Shown here one piece after another: positions 1 through 10,100 of a stretch of DNA of 43,413 nucleotides (the stretch's first letter is position 1; the number at the start of each line of letters is the position of its first letter). Below the pieces are notes generated by a model, which was given only the letters and a program-made list of their open reading frames with translations, was not told where the DNA came from and made no database searches. The stretch covers positions 1-43,413 of IMG/VR virus record IMGVR_UViG_3300044546_001663; one strand, 5' to 3'. The DNA comes from a virus. Made by a program: the position numbers and the translations under genes.

Positions 1-25
1 TTGTAATTTCCTTGTTTGACTTATT

Positions 26-52
26 AAAACTTATTTTTATATAATAAGTTTT
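26..52. terminator. Inverted repeat downstream of the last structural gene; possible terminator
   Basis: A perfect 10-bp stem (26-35 paired with 43-52, 7-nt loop) starts four bases after the stop codon of the minus-strand gene at 56. Each arm ends in a run of A or T, so a minus-strand transcript would end in a stem closed by U residues. It is AT-rich with no G+C core, and no long T run follows the stem. Termination is plausible in either direction but unproven. Confidence 0.45.
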
Positions 53-55
53 TTG

Positions 56-694
56 TTAAGTTGTTGTTGTTGTTGTTGTTGTTGTATTTACGTGTTTCGC
101 GTGTTCCCTAATGAACTTACGTGCGGTATCGCGTTTTTCAGTTAATTCTTGCTGTTGCTCAGTAGTTAGTTGTGCAAAATAATCCACTGTCATCTTATAG
201 TCAGTATCGGCTAAATATTTTTTAGTTTCTTCAACAAGAGCAGTGCGCTGTTTGTTGATATCTGTTTTGATGATTATCTCTGAGTTTTCCATTGCAAGAT
301 AATCATATGATCGTAATGACTCTTTGGGTATAACTCCAGAGTATTCAAACCAACCGTCTGTTATCATTTCTGTCGTTGCAGATCTTCCACCCAACAAAAC
401 TTGATCGCCGATTAATTTAATAAAAACAAATTCAGTAGTAATTGGCGCTAAGCTAGTAGTTTGTGATTCGTCTACGTTGATTGTTGACGAAGCTTTTGCA
501 AAATATTCCAACAAATTTTTATCATTATTTTCTAATGTCGGTGTTATTTCAGATTCACTTGATACATAAACTCCGTTATTGCCATCTGCGTATACGCTTT
601 GCAATTTATTGTCTATATACGTTTTGTATAAGAACGTATCCTTTTCAGTAAAGACAATACCGCTTTGCGGTGTTTCTTGTTGTACATTATTCAT
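56..694 (-). CDS. Tail fibre assembly chaperone-like protein
   Basis: This 212-residue protein lies directly downstream of the tail fibre gene, where phages usually encode a fibre chaperone. The C-terminal third (YLADTDYKMTVDYF, then TEKRDTARKFIREH) resembles the conserved end of phage tail-fibre assembly proteins, which typically have a 'YL..TDY.v..D' segment followed by 'R..aR.fIR'. The N-terminal part predicts beta structure and is not recognised. It ends in nine consecutive threonines encoded by a trinucleotide repeat. The gap to the fibre gene is 38 bp, so the two are probably co-transcribed. The upstream ribosome binding site is weak. The role is inferred from position and the C-terminal motif. 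Confidence 0.55.
   Translation of the reverse strand: MNNVQQETPQSGIVFTEKDTFLYKTYIDNKLQSVYADGNNGVYVSSESEITPTLENNDKNLLEYFAKASSTINVDESQTTSLAPITTEFVFIKLIGDQVLLGGRSATTEMITDGWFEYSGVIPKESLRSYDYLAMENSEIIIKTDINKQRTALVEETKKYLADTDYKMTVDYFAQLTTEQQQELTEKRDTARKFIREHAKHVNTTTTTTTTT
61..84. repeat. (TTG)8 trinucleotide microsatellite
   Basis: Eight perfect tandem TTG units, read on the minus strand as ACA (Thr) codons at the very end of the chaperone-like gene. Changes by whole units keep the frame and only alter the length of the polythreonine tail. Confidence 0.95.
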
Positions 695-732
695 GTTTAT
701 TTTGTTCCGTGATTATTGCAATAACATTACGT

Positions 733-3700
733 CTAAGTAATTGGACCAAGTAGTCCAGTTCCTTTGTTTATCCAAGTTATAAATGAGTCGCCGGTTATAG
801 TAGGTCTAACTCTGTTTTCTTCATTTTCTGTATATCCAGGAATTCCTAAATCTTTTCCACCTTTGCCGTCAGTATAATCCAATCCGCCTTTGGTTAACGT
901 GCCAGGCTGTGGTGCTGGATTAGGACTGATCCCTTTAATACCTGCAGCACCTGGAGGTGATCCGGCGCCTCCACCGCCAGCGTCATAAACATATCTAGCC
1001 CCATTAGACCAACCTTGCCAAACCGACCATCCACCACCGCCACCTTTAGCAATAGTACCGTTTGAATTATCTATTAAGATTCTGGTTCTTGCTATCAAAG
1101 CAGGACCGCCGTCAATTTCTGGGCTTTGTCTTTCTGATGTATACGTACTAGATGTTCCATTCCAATTTGAACCTCGTCCGCCACGACCGACAATATAGCC
1201 TCTATTGATAATTAGAATCTGATTTTTCGTGACTGTATCATTAAAAACTGGTGCTGGCCATCCATCGCTTGTATCTAGTGCATAATCACCAGCCGTGTTT
1301 GATCCAATTATTCCATCGTTTATTATAATAAATGTCTCAAAATCACTATGACCATCCCAACCAAGTTTGATCGCCTCAGTTTTTAAATTTAATGTTTGAA
1401 CAGTTGATCCAGCTGGATTTCGATAAACATAAGTTGGAAGCCGATTTTTTGGCTGAACTTTGTTCATCGTCGGAAGCCTCACAAGAATAGGAGTTGGTAC
1501 ATTACCGCCTTGCCATGGAGTTATCCCGTGTTGTCCATTGTAACCCCAGGCATACAAGTTTTCCTGTCGTGTTCTTGCTAACAATATTCGTCCTCCTCCA
1601 GTTGTTGAATACCATCCTAGGTCTACAACTTCTTCTCCAGCTGGCAACAACACTTTAGTGAATGCATTGTTGCTTGCAAATGTACTCCCATTGCCAAGAC
1701 AACCTTGAACATTGTATCCTGCTGCCCATAACTGACCCGAATTGTCAGTATAAAAGCCATGTGAATAATGCGAGGATGAATGTTCTGACATTCCATTACA
1801 ATGCAGAGCAGCAACATTTCCAGCAGCCCAAGCGGGAATTGCATTAGTACTAGATGTTACAGGTCGACCTATCTGACCAAAATCATTATAACCCCAAGTA
1901 TATAAACTATTTCCGCCGGTATTGTCAATACCGGCTGTAAAACCATTGCTTTCAGTCATAGTCATAGCATAAACTGTTGCTGGGCCGCCACCAAATACAG
2001 CAAAATCCAGTACTCTGCTCCTAGAATAAGCATTAGGTATCATTGGAGACGCCGGTACACTAAAATTAGTTAAGCCTTCATTTGTCCCGCGCTGTCCCCA
2101 CGTATTGTTACCGCATGTGCGCAAGTACCCATGATCTCTGCCTTGGTGTTTTATTAGCATTGTCACTGATGACTGTGGGTTTTGGGTACTGTAGTACCCA
2201 AAACCACCTGAAACTTTTATGTCAGTTATGTTTGCTGAAGTATCACCTGGGAGCATATCAACTGTCGTTTGAACCCAATTTGAGGTTACGTCTGTGAATG
2301 TTGTTAAGCTGTTAGTATCGTATGTTCCTAATTGCCCATACCCGTTGTACCCAGTAACATAAATTTTACCATTTAAGAAAAGCACTGTGCAGCCGACCCA
2401 CGACCCTAAGTTAAAAAGTTTCAACGGTGTTGACGCAGTCAGACCAGGCACGTTTATTTTAGTCCAACTTGGAATAGTTGTGGTAGTATTTCCAATCCCT
2501 AATGCGCCATGCGCATTATATCCACATCCAAATAATTCACCAGAGTTGCTTAGATAAAACAGTCTAGTATGGGTAACGTCGATATCACCGTTAGTAGGAT
2601 GACTAAATACTTCTTTTACGTTTGTTGCGGATAAAACTGGCAGCGGTCTAGGAAAATAGTCGCCAACACCGCACTGTCCGTTTGAGTTTAACCCCCAAGT
2701 GTATAAGTTACCATTATCAAATAATGCCCATTGAACTTGATATCCGGTTCCACCTGAGCTAATTATTTTACGTTCTGCACCAATGTTTGGAAAATGAATA
2801 GGTTGAAAATTATCTACGCCAAAATGAATTAAGGAGCCATTTAAACCGCGACCACTGGTACAGTCAGAGTATGAACCAGTGCTGCCTGCAGTTGAATATA
2901 ATCGATCATTAAGAATCATTGATAGGTGATTATATCCCGACTTGCTCAAATAAGTGATCTTATTTTTTTCAAAAACATCACTCTTAAAATCCCAAACACC
3001 AGCAGCGTTACAACTCGCGCGAATATTTCCAGATCCATCACTTAGAATAATATTATTGTTAGATGTTGCTATTGATGCTCCATCATTGCCACCAATAACA
3101 ACATTGTTAGATCCAGTTGTTATATTCGCTCCAGCGCTAACTCCCACAGCCGTATTGTACGTTCCTGTTGTACAAGCATTTAAAGCTACATGACCAACTG
3201 CGGTATTTAATGCACCTGTTGTGTTTGATTTAAGAACACTATGACCCAGCGCAGTATTCAAATATCCACTCGTATTTTGCTGTAGCGTGGTAACACCTAT
3301 TGCAACATTATGATGACCGTACATGTGTTTTTCATTAGTTGGTGCTTGACCGCCGCCAACAGTGTAACGTAATGCTTCAACACCAATACCTATGTTATAA
3401 CCACCGGTCGTATTTTCTCTAAGAGCATTATTGCCAATGCCAACATTCCATGCACCAGTAGTATTATTGAACAGTGAATCAGAACCTATTGCGACATTCG
3501 AATGTCCTTCTGTATTTTTATGCAATGAACGCGTACCGACTGCAATGTTCCAACCTCCAGTTGTATTTTCATACAGACTTTTAGCACCAACCGCAGTGTT
3601 TGACCGTCCAGTTGTATTTTTACTTATTGATTCTTGACCAACTGCTGTAATTTCAACACCTGTGGTGTTTTGAGACAATGCGCTCATTCCAACTGCAGTA

Positions 3701-4608
3701 TTATTTGTTCCAGTTGTATTTCTTAATAGCGACCACCAACCAATTGCTGTATTGTTATCGCCCGATATATTATCAAAAAGCGCGCCGTCACCAAATGCAG
3801 AATTTTTTGAACCAGTTGTATTTGCTTGTAAACTATTGAATCCGACGGCTGTATTTTTATCGCCGGTTGTATTATTGTTTAAGCTGTTTGCACCAATTGC
3901 GGTCAAACCATTTGTATTATTATTTTTACCTGCTGCCCAGCCAACTGCCGTATTGCCATAGCCGTTGATGTTCTTAAAAAGACTGTCATATCCAACTGCC
4001 GTATTATTATTACCGTCGACATTATAATAAAGACTTTGATAACCAGCTGCTGTGTTGTTAACACCAACGGTATTTTCACGCATTGAATTTTGACCGGCGC
4101 TTGTATTAAAATTGCCACTTATATTAGAAAATAGCGAAGCTGCGCCCGTTGCAGTATTTGAAATACCAACAGTATTGCTGTGTAGAGCTCCATTGCCAAA
4201 CGCAGAATTTGAGTAACCGGACGTATTAGAAAAAAGCGAACGAAAACCATTAGCCGTATTCCATGCTCCAGCATTTTGTTGACCCGACTGATAACCTGAA
4301 AAAGTCGAATCAAAATTTTGTACTCTAAAAACAGAACTTAAATCTTCTACGACTGCTTCAAGAACGTCAATGTTATTACCTACTCTGCTCTCAAGACTGC
4401 TAACATTTGCGTTTGTCGTGTTTAAACTATTTTTAACAGCATTAATTTCTGTACTGTTAGTAATAGCCATACCCACAACATTGTCGATATGATTTGAAAT
4501 AGACTTTAAATTCCCATCCATTTCATCACTCGAAAGTGGGCTGCCCTTAACCGACGATGCGCTTGGTACAGTTGCGTTTGAATTTTTTCTGTAGAGAATA
4601 TTAGTCAT
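733..4608 (-). CDS. Long tail fibre / receptor-binding protein: 17-residue repeats, RCC1-like propeller, Gly-rich tip
   Basis: At 1291 residues this is the largest protein in the window and the probable distal tail fibre. Four regions are visible. Residues 1-107 are an N-terminal part with heptad-like stretches, probably the attachment end. Residues 115 to about 508 are about 22 copies of a 17-residue unit of the form NTAVG..SL..NTTG, like YadA-type head or fibre-shaft repeats. Residues about 565-1060 are repeated blades of the form LYTWG.N..GQ.G, typical of RCC1 beta-propellers. Residues 1075-1291 form a glycine-rich C-terminus (GGGGGW, GGGGAG) resembling the receptor-recognising tips of T-even adhesins. 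The start overlaps the preceding gene by 4 bp. The specific receptor cannot be told. Confidence 0.85.
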   Translation of the reverse strand: MTNILYRKNSNATVPSASSVKGSPLSSDEMDGNLKSISNHIDNVVGMAITNSTEINAVKNSLNTTNANVSSLESRVGNNIDVLEAVVEDLSSVFRVQNFDSTFSGYQSGQQNAGAWNTANGFRSLFSNTSGYSNSAFGNGALHSNTVGISNTATGAASLFSNISGNFNTSAGQNSMRENTVGVNNTAAGYQSLYYNVDGNNNTAVGYDSLFKNINGYGNTAVGWAAGKNNNTNGLTAIGANSLNNNTTGDKNTAVGFNSLQANTTGSKNSAFGDGALFDNISGDNNTAIGWWSLLRNTTGTNNTAVGMSALSQNTTGVEITAVGQESISKNTTGRSNTAVGAKSLYENTTGGWNIAVGTRSLHKNTEGHSNVAIGSDSLFNNTTGAWNVGIGNNALRENTTGGYNIGIGVEALRYTVGGGQAPTNEKHMYGHHNVAIGVTTLQQNTSGYLNTALGHSVLKSNTTGALNTAVGHVALNACTTGTYNTAVGVSAGANITTGSNNVVIGGNDGASIATSNNNIILSDGSGNIRASCNAAGVWDFKSDVFEKNKITYLSKSGYNHLSMILNDRLYSTAGSTGSYSDCTSGRGLNGSLIHFGVDNFQPIHFPNIGAERKIISSGGTGYQVQWALFDNGNLYTWGLNSNGQCGVGDYFPRPLPVLSATNVKEVFSHPTNGDIDVTHTRLFYLSNSGELFGCGYNAHGALGIGNTTTTIPSWTKINVPGLTASTPLKLFNLGSWVGCTVLFLNGKIYVTGYNGYGQLGTYDTNSLTTFTDVTSNWVQTTVDMLPGDTSANITDIKVSGGFGYYSTQNPQSSVTMLIKHQGRDHGYLRTCGNNTWGQRGTNEGLTNFSVPASPMIPNAYSRSRVLDFAVFGGGPATVYAMTMTESNGFTAGIDNTGGNSLYTWGYNDFGQIGRPVTSSTNAIPAWAAGNVAALHCNGMSEHSSSHYSHGFYTDNSGQLWAAGYNVQGCLGNGSTFASNNAFTKVLLPAGEEVVDLGWYSTTGGGRILLARTRQENLYAWGYNGQHGITPWQGGNVPTPILVRLPTMNKVQPKNRLPTYVYRNPAGSTVQTLNLKTEAIKLGWDGHSDFETFIIINDGIIGSNTAGDYALDTSDGWPAPVFNDTVTKNQILIINRGYIVGRGGRGSNWNGTSSTYTSERQSPEIDGGPALIARTRILIDNSNGTIAKGGGGGWSVWQGWSNGARYVYDAGGGGAGSPPGAAGIKGISPNPAPQPGTLTKGGLDYTDGKGGKDLGIPGYTENEENRVRPTITGDSFITWINKGTGLLGPIT
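3084..4266 (-). repeat. About 22 tandem 17-residue repeats within the tail fibre gene
   Basis: Translation shows a 17-residue period (xxNTAVGxxSLxxNTTG), with one copy interrupted by an insertion near GGGQAP. Nucleotide identity between copies is partial, so this is an old, diverged tandem array encoding a fibrous shaft, not a recent DNA duplication. Confidence 0.85.
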
Positions 4609-4814
4609 TTGGTTTTCAGCAGGTGTGTTAACATTTCTTTAAGCTCTCGGATTTCGCACTGTAAATCTTCTACTTTATTGTGCATTTTATTTATTCTCTC
4701 TATCTCAAGTTCTGACTTCATTAGTTGAGAGTCATTTTTGATAGAGATTGCGCCATTTGGCTCTCGGTGTATTCCTTCAAGAGCCACTCCATGTTTATCA
4801 ATTACCTGTTTCAT
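4605..4814 (-). CDS. Small coiled-coil protein of the tail/baseplate operon
   Basis: Residues 32-66 of this 69-residue protein form a heptad-like helix (LEIERINKMHNKVEDL, then REL..ML..LL), so a coiled-coil oligomer is likely. The start overlaps the upstream baseplate gene by 4 bp and the stop overlaps the tail fibre start by 4 bp, so translation is probably coupled. A fibre-attachment or trimerisation role would fit the position between baseplate and fibre genes, but no family was recognised. Confidence 0.6.
   Translation of the reverse strand: MKQVIDKHGVALEGIHREPNGAISIKNDSQLMKSELEIERINKMHNKVEDLQCEIRELKEMLTHLLKTK
4688..4695 (-). promoter_or_regulatory. Candidate late promoter (AATAAATA) for the tail fibre
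   Basis: On the minus strand the octamer AATAAATA differs from the T4 late consensus TATAAATA at one base. It lies within the small coiled-coil gene, about 80 bp before the fibre start codon. AT-rich DNA gives such octamers by chance, so confidence is low. Confidence 0.3.
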
Positions 4815-7102
4815 GTTGCCAATATGATTACTCTATAGTTTGCAATACGTGGAACAATTGCCTGATTGCTCGATAACATTACTATTTTAATGTCATATAC
4901 GTTAAAAGGTTCAATATCGTCAAGCTGAAATTCATAATCAAGAAATTCATCCTGAGATTTTGACAGATTTCTTTTCACTGAACAGTTCATTTTTGTCCAA
5001 ATTTTGTCCTTGTGTTCTTTTCCAGACCCAGACAAGCTTGTTCTAAAGTATACATCAAAACTACTCTGAAACATACTAGCAGCATTTACATAAACTCGAG
5101 CGCCTTTACTAAGAGTTTCTAGCGTAAACTGTTTTGTTATATATTTAGAGTACGCCCCGCCACCGGTTGGTTTGAATTCAGAATTTGCTGCAACCCACTG
5201 CGTACCACTTAATACCCAATCGGTATTATCAGTTGTGCGGAAATATACTGTATTAGCCAATCCACCAGTGGTTGGTAATTCGCTAACCGTTACAATGTTG
5301 TCATATGAAGGAAAATTATTAATAGAATATGCAAACGTTTGAATCTTGCGTTCATGATTCAACAGTACAATTGGTGATGTATTCTCATTTGTTGATTCTA
5401 ATTCAACAACGAATTCGGTTGATCGCTGACCCGGCAAATACATACTTTGATTTTTGCCGCTCAAAATAACAGAGTGTTCATTTACAGCGTGAAACTCATC
5501 TAATTTTACTGCAGCAAACCCAGAGGTGCCGTAATTTGAATTTGTCGTCTTCAAACGAGATTTGATATTTGTATCAGGAGTTAATGCATGCGGAAATAGT
5601 GGTTTAAACCCATGCGCAACGTTATTGGTAGTAACCTCAAAAATACTCTCAGAGATTACTGCTAATTTTGCAATACCAGCAGCAGTAGGATCGCTTAGTG
5701 TATAAGACGGAGTAAATGTATATCCAGAACCTTTATTTGTAATCTCAATGTGCGTTATAACACCGCCGGTGTGATGAACTTTCGCAGTCGCTCTTGTTCC
5801 ACCACCTTGAGGTGCATCAATTATGATAGTTGGGTTTGTATAACCAAAACCGCCATCATCAACTATAATTGAATTAATAATGCCAGGGGATTCAAGTGTG
5901 CCAGTTGAAGTCGCTGATGATTTTGCTATAAACTCTATTGTATAAGGATCTACAACAGAAACTGGAAAATCTGTATTCAATTGACTTGAAATATTTGATG
6001 ACGGAATTCCTCTATACACTGCATCAGCTTGTCCTTTAATTTCAATATAATCATTAGGACGCAGTCCGTGTTGATGCTCAAATTTTATTTTTATTTTAGG
6101 ACTTTTGTCTTCGACTTGTATTGAATTCCCATAAATCAAAAATGTATTTGCTTGAGCATTAAATTGCAAAGACTCAACCTTAGTCGTGTCAAATTTTGCT
6201 TTGCGCATCGTGAATTTAATGTCTTCTGTTTGCTCTGCAGTCCACGTTGCATTATTTTCAGATTTAAACAGCGATCCAATATGAGGTTGTTCAAAAATTG
6301 TTTTTCCAGTCTCAATTGATTTTTCACCAAGTTTACTTGTAAAAACAGTATATTTGTTACTATTAGAGAGTAAAACAAAACACCAATCACGATTTTGCGG
6401 CAAATATATTGGCGTTGAAAAACGGAATGTAGTTGGTATACTAGCATTATCGCTTAAAGCAACACTAGATGGATTTAACGATACACTTGAATTGAATGTA
6501 GCCCAATTATCTCCAGGAACGCCTGCTACCAATTCACGAATCTGACACACAATTGGAATATTGTCGTCTTTTGTTCTAAAAAAGATATCAATTTCGGTGA
6601 CAAAACAGCCGCCATTTACACCATGCGTAAAGAAAGACTGAGCTAACGGGTCACCACGCGGAGGTGGCGGAGGTGGAGGATCTATAACACTAATTTGATT
6701 ATAGAACACATTATGAACAAACGTATCTGTTGTTTGTTGTAAAGTTTGACGGACTGCACTTGTAGTAAAAGTTGCAGAAGCACTGCCCAGCGTTGCTCCT
6801 GACAGACTGTCTGGATTGTATTTTGGTTCTTCTTGAAACTTTAATATTCGGCTGCCTGTATTAAACGTAAAAGGTGGAATATCAACAAATCCAGAACACC
6901 GACCATTATCGTCAGTTTTAATTAGCGTGCTGCCTGTTTCATGACAGCGTGTAAACAGCGCAATACTCTTGCCATCAAAAAATGGATACAATACAGTTTG
7001 TGGTTTTGTTTCAGTTATGACAAAATTTATTCGAACTGCTCGCATCCACGCTACAGACGAAACACCTACTAGGTCTGTTCTACTTACTGATCTTGTTGCC
7101 AT
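4811..7102 (-). CDS. Baseplate structural protein, homologous to the C-terminal half of DUF4815-type proteins
   Basis: This 763-residue virion protein begins with a segment (RAVRINF, then VLYPFFDG near residues 22-45) and continues with DPLAQSFF (about residue 151) and FCxVLLSNS-like blocks. From family knowledge, these normally lie in the C-terminal half of one very long DUF4815 baseplate protein in aquatic T4-like phages. Here that half is a separate gene. Residues about 395-480 carry a GGFGYT / GSGYTFTP beta repeat shared with gp8. It follows the DUF4815 gene by 3 bp and overlaps the next gene by 4 bp. The exact baseplate position (gp10-like region) is inferred. Confidence 0.7.
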   Translation of the reverse strand: MATRSVSRTDLVGVSSVAWMRAVRINFVITETKPQTVLYPFFDGKSIALFTRCHETGSTLIKTDDNGRCSGFVDIPPFTFNTGSRILKFQEEPKYNPDSLSGATLGSASATFTTSAVRQTLQQTTDTFVHNVFYNQISVIDPPPPPPPRGDPLAQSFFTHGVNGGCFVTEIDIFFRTKDDNIPIVCQIRELVAGVPGDNWATFNSSVSLNPSSVALSDNASIPTTFRFSTPIYLPQNRDWCFVLLSNSNKYTVFTSKLGEKSIETGKTIFEQPHIGSLFKSENNATWTAEQTEDIKFTMRKAKFDTTKVESLQFNAQANTFLIYGNSIQVEDKSPKIKIKFEHQHGLRPNDYIEIKGQADAVYRGIPSSNISSQLNTDFPVSVVDPYTIEFIAKSSATSTGTLESPGIINSIIVDDGGFGYTNPTIIIDAPQGGGTRATAKVHHTGGVITHIEITNKGSGYTFTPSYTLSDPTAAGIAKLAVISESIFEVTTNNVAHGFKPLFPHALTPDTNIKSRLKTTNSNYGTSGFAAVKLDEFHAVNEHSVILSGKNQSMYLPGQRSTEFVVELESTNENTSPIVLLNHERKIQTFAYSINNFPSYDNIVTVSELPTTGGLANTVYFRTTDNTDWVLSGTQWVAANSEFKPTGGGAYSKYITKQFTLETLSKGARVYVNAASMFQSSFDVYFRTSLSGSGKEHKDKIWTKMNCSVKRNLSKSQDEFLDYEFQLDDIEPFNVYDIKIVMLSSNQAIVPRIANYRVIILAT

Positions 7103-7105
7103 TGC

Positions 7106-10100
7106 TTAGTCTCTAATATTTTTTCCAACTTGCTCAAAAATGAACATTAAAAACTTATCCTTTTTAGTTTTTAACGCCCACGCTATAAAAGTATGTATTG
7201 GAAGTCGTCGTGAAAGTTTTTCAAGAAATTTATTAATTCTAAATGCGCCAATCTGTCTATCTGCATTTAAAGAACAACGTAACATGATATCTGTTACTTC
7301 TTCTTGTGTCAAAATTCCGGCTTCAAACATACGTGTTAACCAGCTTCCATCTCCAATAATAGAAGTTGTTCCGTACTTATTTACTCTATAAGTTCCATCA
7401 CCGTCTACCCATAAATTGTACACTGTTTCTCCTGACGCAGCAATAACCTTGTATGGTAATAGATCAGCCATTTCACCAAGCCACACATAGTTTGAATTGT
7501 CAGCATCAACCGCGCTTAATACGCCATTAATATAAAGTGGATGATTGATTGTAGCGAATGGAACTTCGTTTTTGTTTACAGAAAAAAGTGGAACATCATT
7601 ATTTTTAATAATTTCAATGAATTTAACTTCGTTGATTTTTGTTTTATCAAAATTGTAAACAAGGTCACCGACACGTACATTAGAAATGCACTTTCTTCTT
7701 CCGGTTGACATTTCTATAGTTGCTGATTCAATAAAACAGCCCCCACCCCCACCCCCGCCAACTGGAGCAGGACTCGGTGCAAATCTAAAGTTTTCGCCGG
7801 GTGATGGTTGCCAATTCCACGGACGACGAACTTCAACGTTAACGGTTTCGCTTGTGGTTGTTGTATTAAAAATTGCAGGTAAAAATTCTGTTTCAACCCA
7901 AGAATCAGAAGTTGGAGTTAAATCAAGACGCCCGGTCCATGAATAAACGGCAAATGGATTTACATTGGTCACTCTAGATGAAAGCGGTTGTTGCGCAAAA
8001 ACCGTTTGAGTAAAAGGAAGTGTAGCGTATGTTCTGTCTGACCCAAAATTAATAGGCTTAAGATCAACCTCGTTTCGCTCAATCTGCGGTATTAAAAAGC
8101 CATCTACATAAGTCGCCTTAAACTCTTCGTTAAACACATCTCCAATCATGTCCGGATTGTCAAATGTCTCAACAAGATAACCAGATTTAAAACGTGTTAG
8201 ACCAGTTTTTGCATCAATAACTTCTTTTGTTACAAGACTTTTTTCACTTTCGTTCAGCAGTGAATATTGCTCAAGATTAAAAATTCTATCTTCTATTTTG
8301 GCTATTTCAGACATTGTATAGCCATTATTTTTTGCCTTGACTATTTCAATGTCTTTTATTGCGGATGTATATGCTGGAACACGCAACTTTCCTAATAGAA
8401 TAGTGCCAGACGGCTGTTTAGGTTCTGACGGCTTTTCGGCAGGAATTCCAGTGATTGATTCTATTTTACCAGATTTATTCATTACCACAAGATCAATACG
8501 CGGTACAAAGTAACTGACTGATGTAACAATTCGTGAATCTATTTGAACAAGATCAGTGGTGCTCTGATCGTTTAAATTTTGCGCATTAATACGCGGTCTA
8601 AAATCAAGACAGTTTATTAGATTATAAATTTTACCGTCTGAACCAGATTTGTATTTTGGAACTCTATCATAGTAATCTACAAGACCGCTTGATTCGTACG
8701 AGTCAATTGAAAAATAATCGCCGCTACCTGAGTGTGTAAAGTAATTAAACGATACAGAAACTGCGCTAGTTGGCAATGCTTTTCCAGGTTTCAATCTAAG
8801 AGAACCTGGCAAGTATGCATAGTCGCGATGGCCATTATCAAGCTCATATCTATCGGTAACATCACCATCCACGCTTCGAATGCTCAACACTTCAAATACA
8901 TCACACACAGGAAGCGGAATAATATTTTTAGCTTGCACATTCACAATAGGATGAGAAACAAGTGTCTTGCTCTTATTAGTCTGTGCAGTTTTTGTACATG
9001 CAACTATAACTGAAATTTCTCCATTATAAATGGTACTCAATCCACCCAAAGAAATACTGTTCATATTAACTACTACTTGATTGGACATAATTGGAATTAC
9101 GCCTTGAGTAGGATGAACTGCGATTGTATTGCCTTGTTCAAATGGATCAATCGTCATACCAACAACAGATGCACTTCCAGATCCACCGCTAATTGAAATA
9201 GACAATTGTTTATACACTGTATATGTAAAGTCTACTGTATTATCTTGACGACGAACTCTATATGTTGCATCAAATGGCAATTCAACAATTGCTGCATTTC
9301 CACTAAGATTTCCACCACTATCAACTGCGAGTACAACGCCTTCCGCAGTACTTACACTCCCACGTATTTTATCTCCGCTTTCTGGAAGAGGACTAGATCC
9401 CTTGCTAGCGTATAATTCTGAATTGCTGCGAATATACTTTACTACACCACAGGAGCGACCTGCAATAGTTGTTACTGTATCTTGAGAATTAAAATTCGCA
9501 CCAGACACGGGAACATTCATTTTATGACACACTGATGCGAAAAACATTCCATCACTGTAAACTGAAACAATTTCCGATGTTGTTCTGCCAGAATTCATTA
9601 CAATGTCAGATACGTACAGTCTAAAAATTGCGCTGTCTGGATTTACGTCGTCTGAAATGTGTAGATCAACAGATAGAATTCTTGCTGTGCCAATTTCGGC
9701 ATTGTCAAAATTGCGTAAACTTAGAACAGTTCTATTGCTGATGCTAGGTAAACTACGCAATTTATGAATAAACAAATATTGACCAAAACGCGGGTTTAAT
9801 GCAATAGACGATCGCGATTTAATATGACTTGTACTACGACCTTTTTCTAATTCAAGTCTTGACGATACCAATTTTTCGTTTTCAAACCCTTGAATATATG
9901 CTTTACCGGCTGAAATTTCTGCAACAAATTTTCCGCGATCGCCACCGTTCTGCGCGTCAAATACGCCATTGTTAAAATTAGAATTTAAATGTTCACGAAC
10001 ACTAATCTTTAATCCATCGACCACATAATCGCCGGATTCGTCGTACGTGCGCCGAGCGAGAGATTTTTCAAGTTCATTGTATTTTGGATAGCGCGAATGT

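Noticed and set aside
3084-4266. Regularly spaced repeats resembling a CRISPR or minisatellite array
   Set aside because: The repeats are in frame, diverged at the DNA level and encode a 17-residue fibre unit; there are no constant repeats with unique spacers.
4811-7738. Trans-splicing split intein joining the two DUF4815 halves
   Set aside because: The 763-residue protein has no room for a C-terminal intein half before its first conserved block, and the Hint domain is followed by a helical tail that looks like no such half. Cleavage fits better than splicing.
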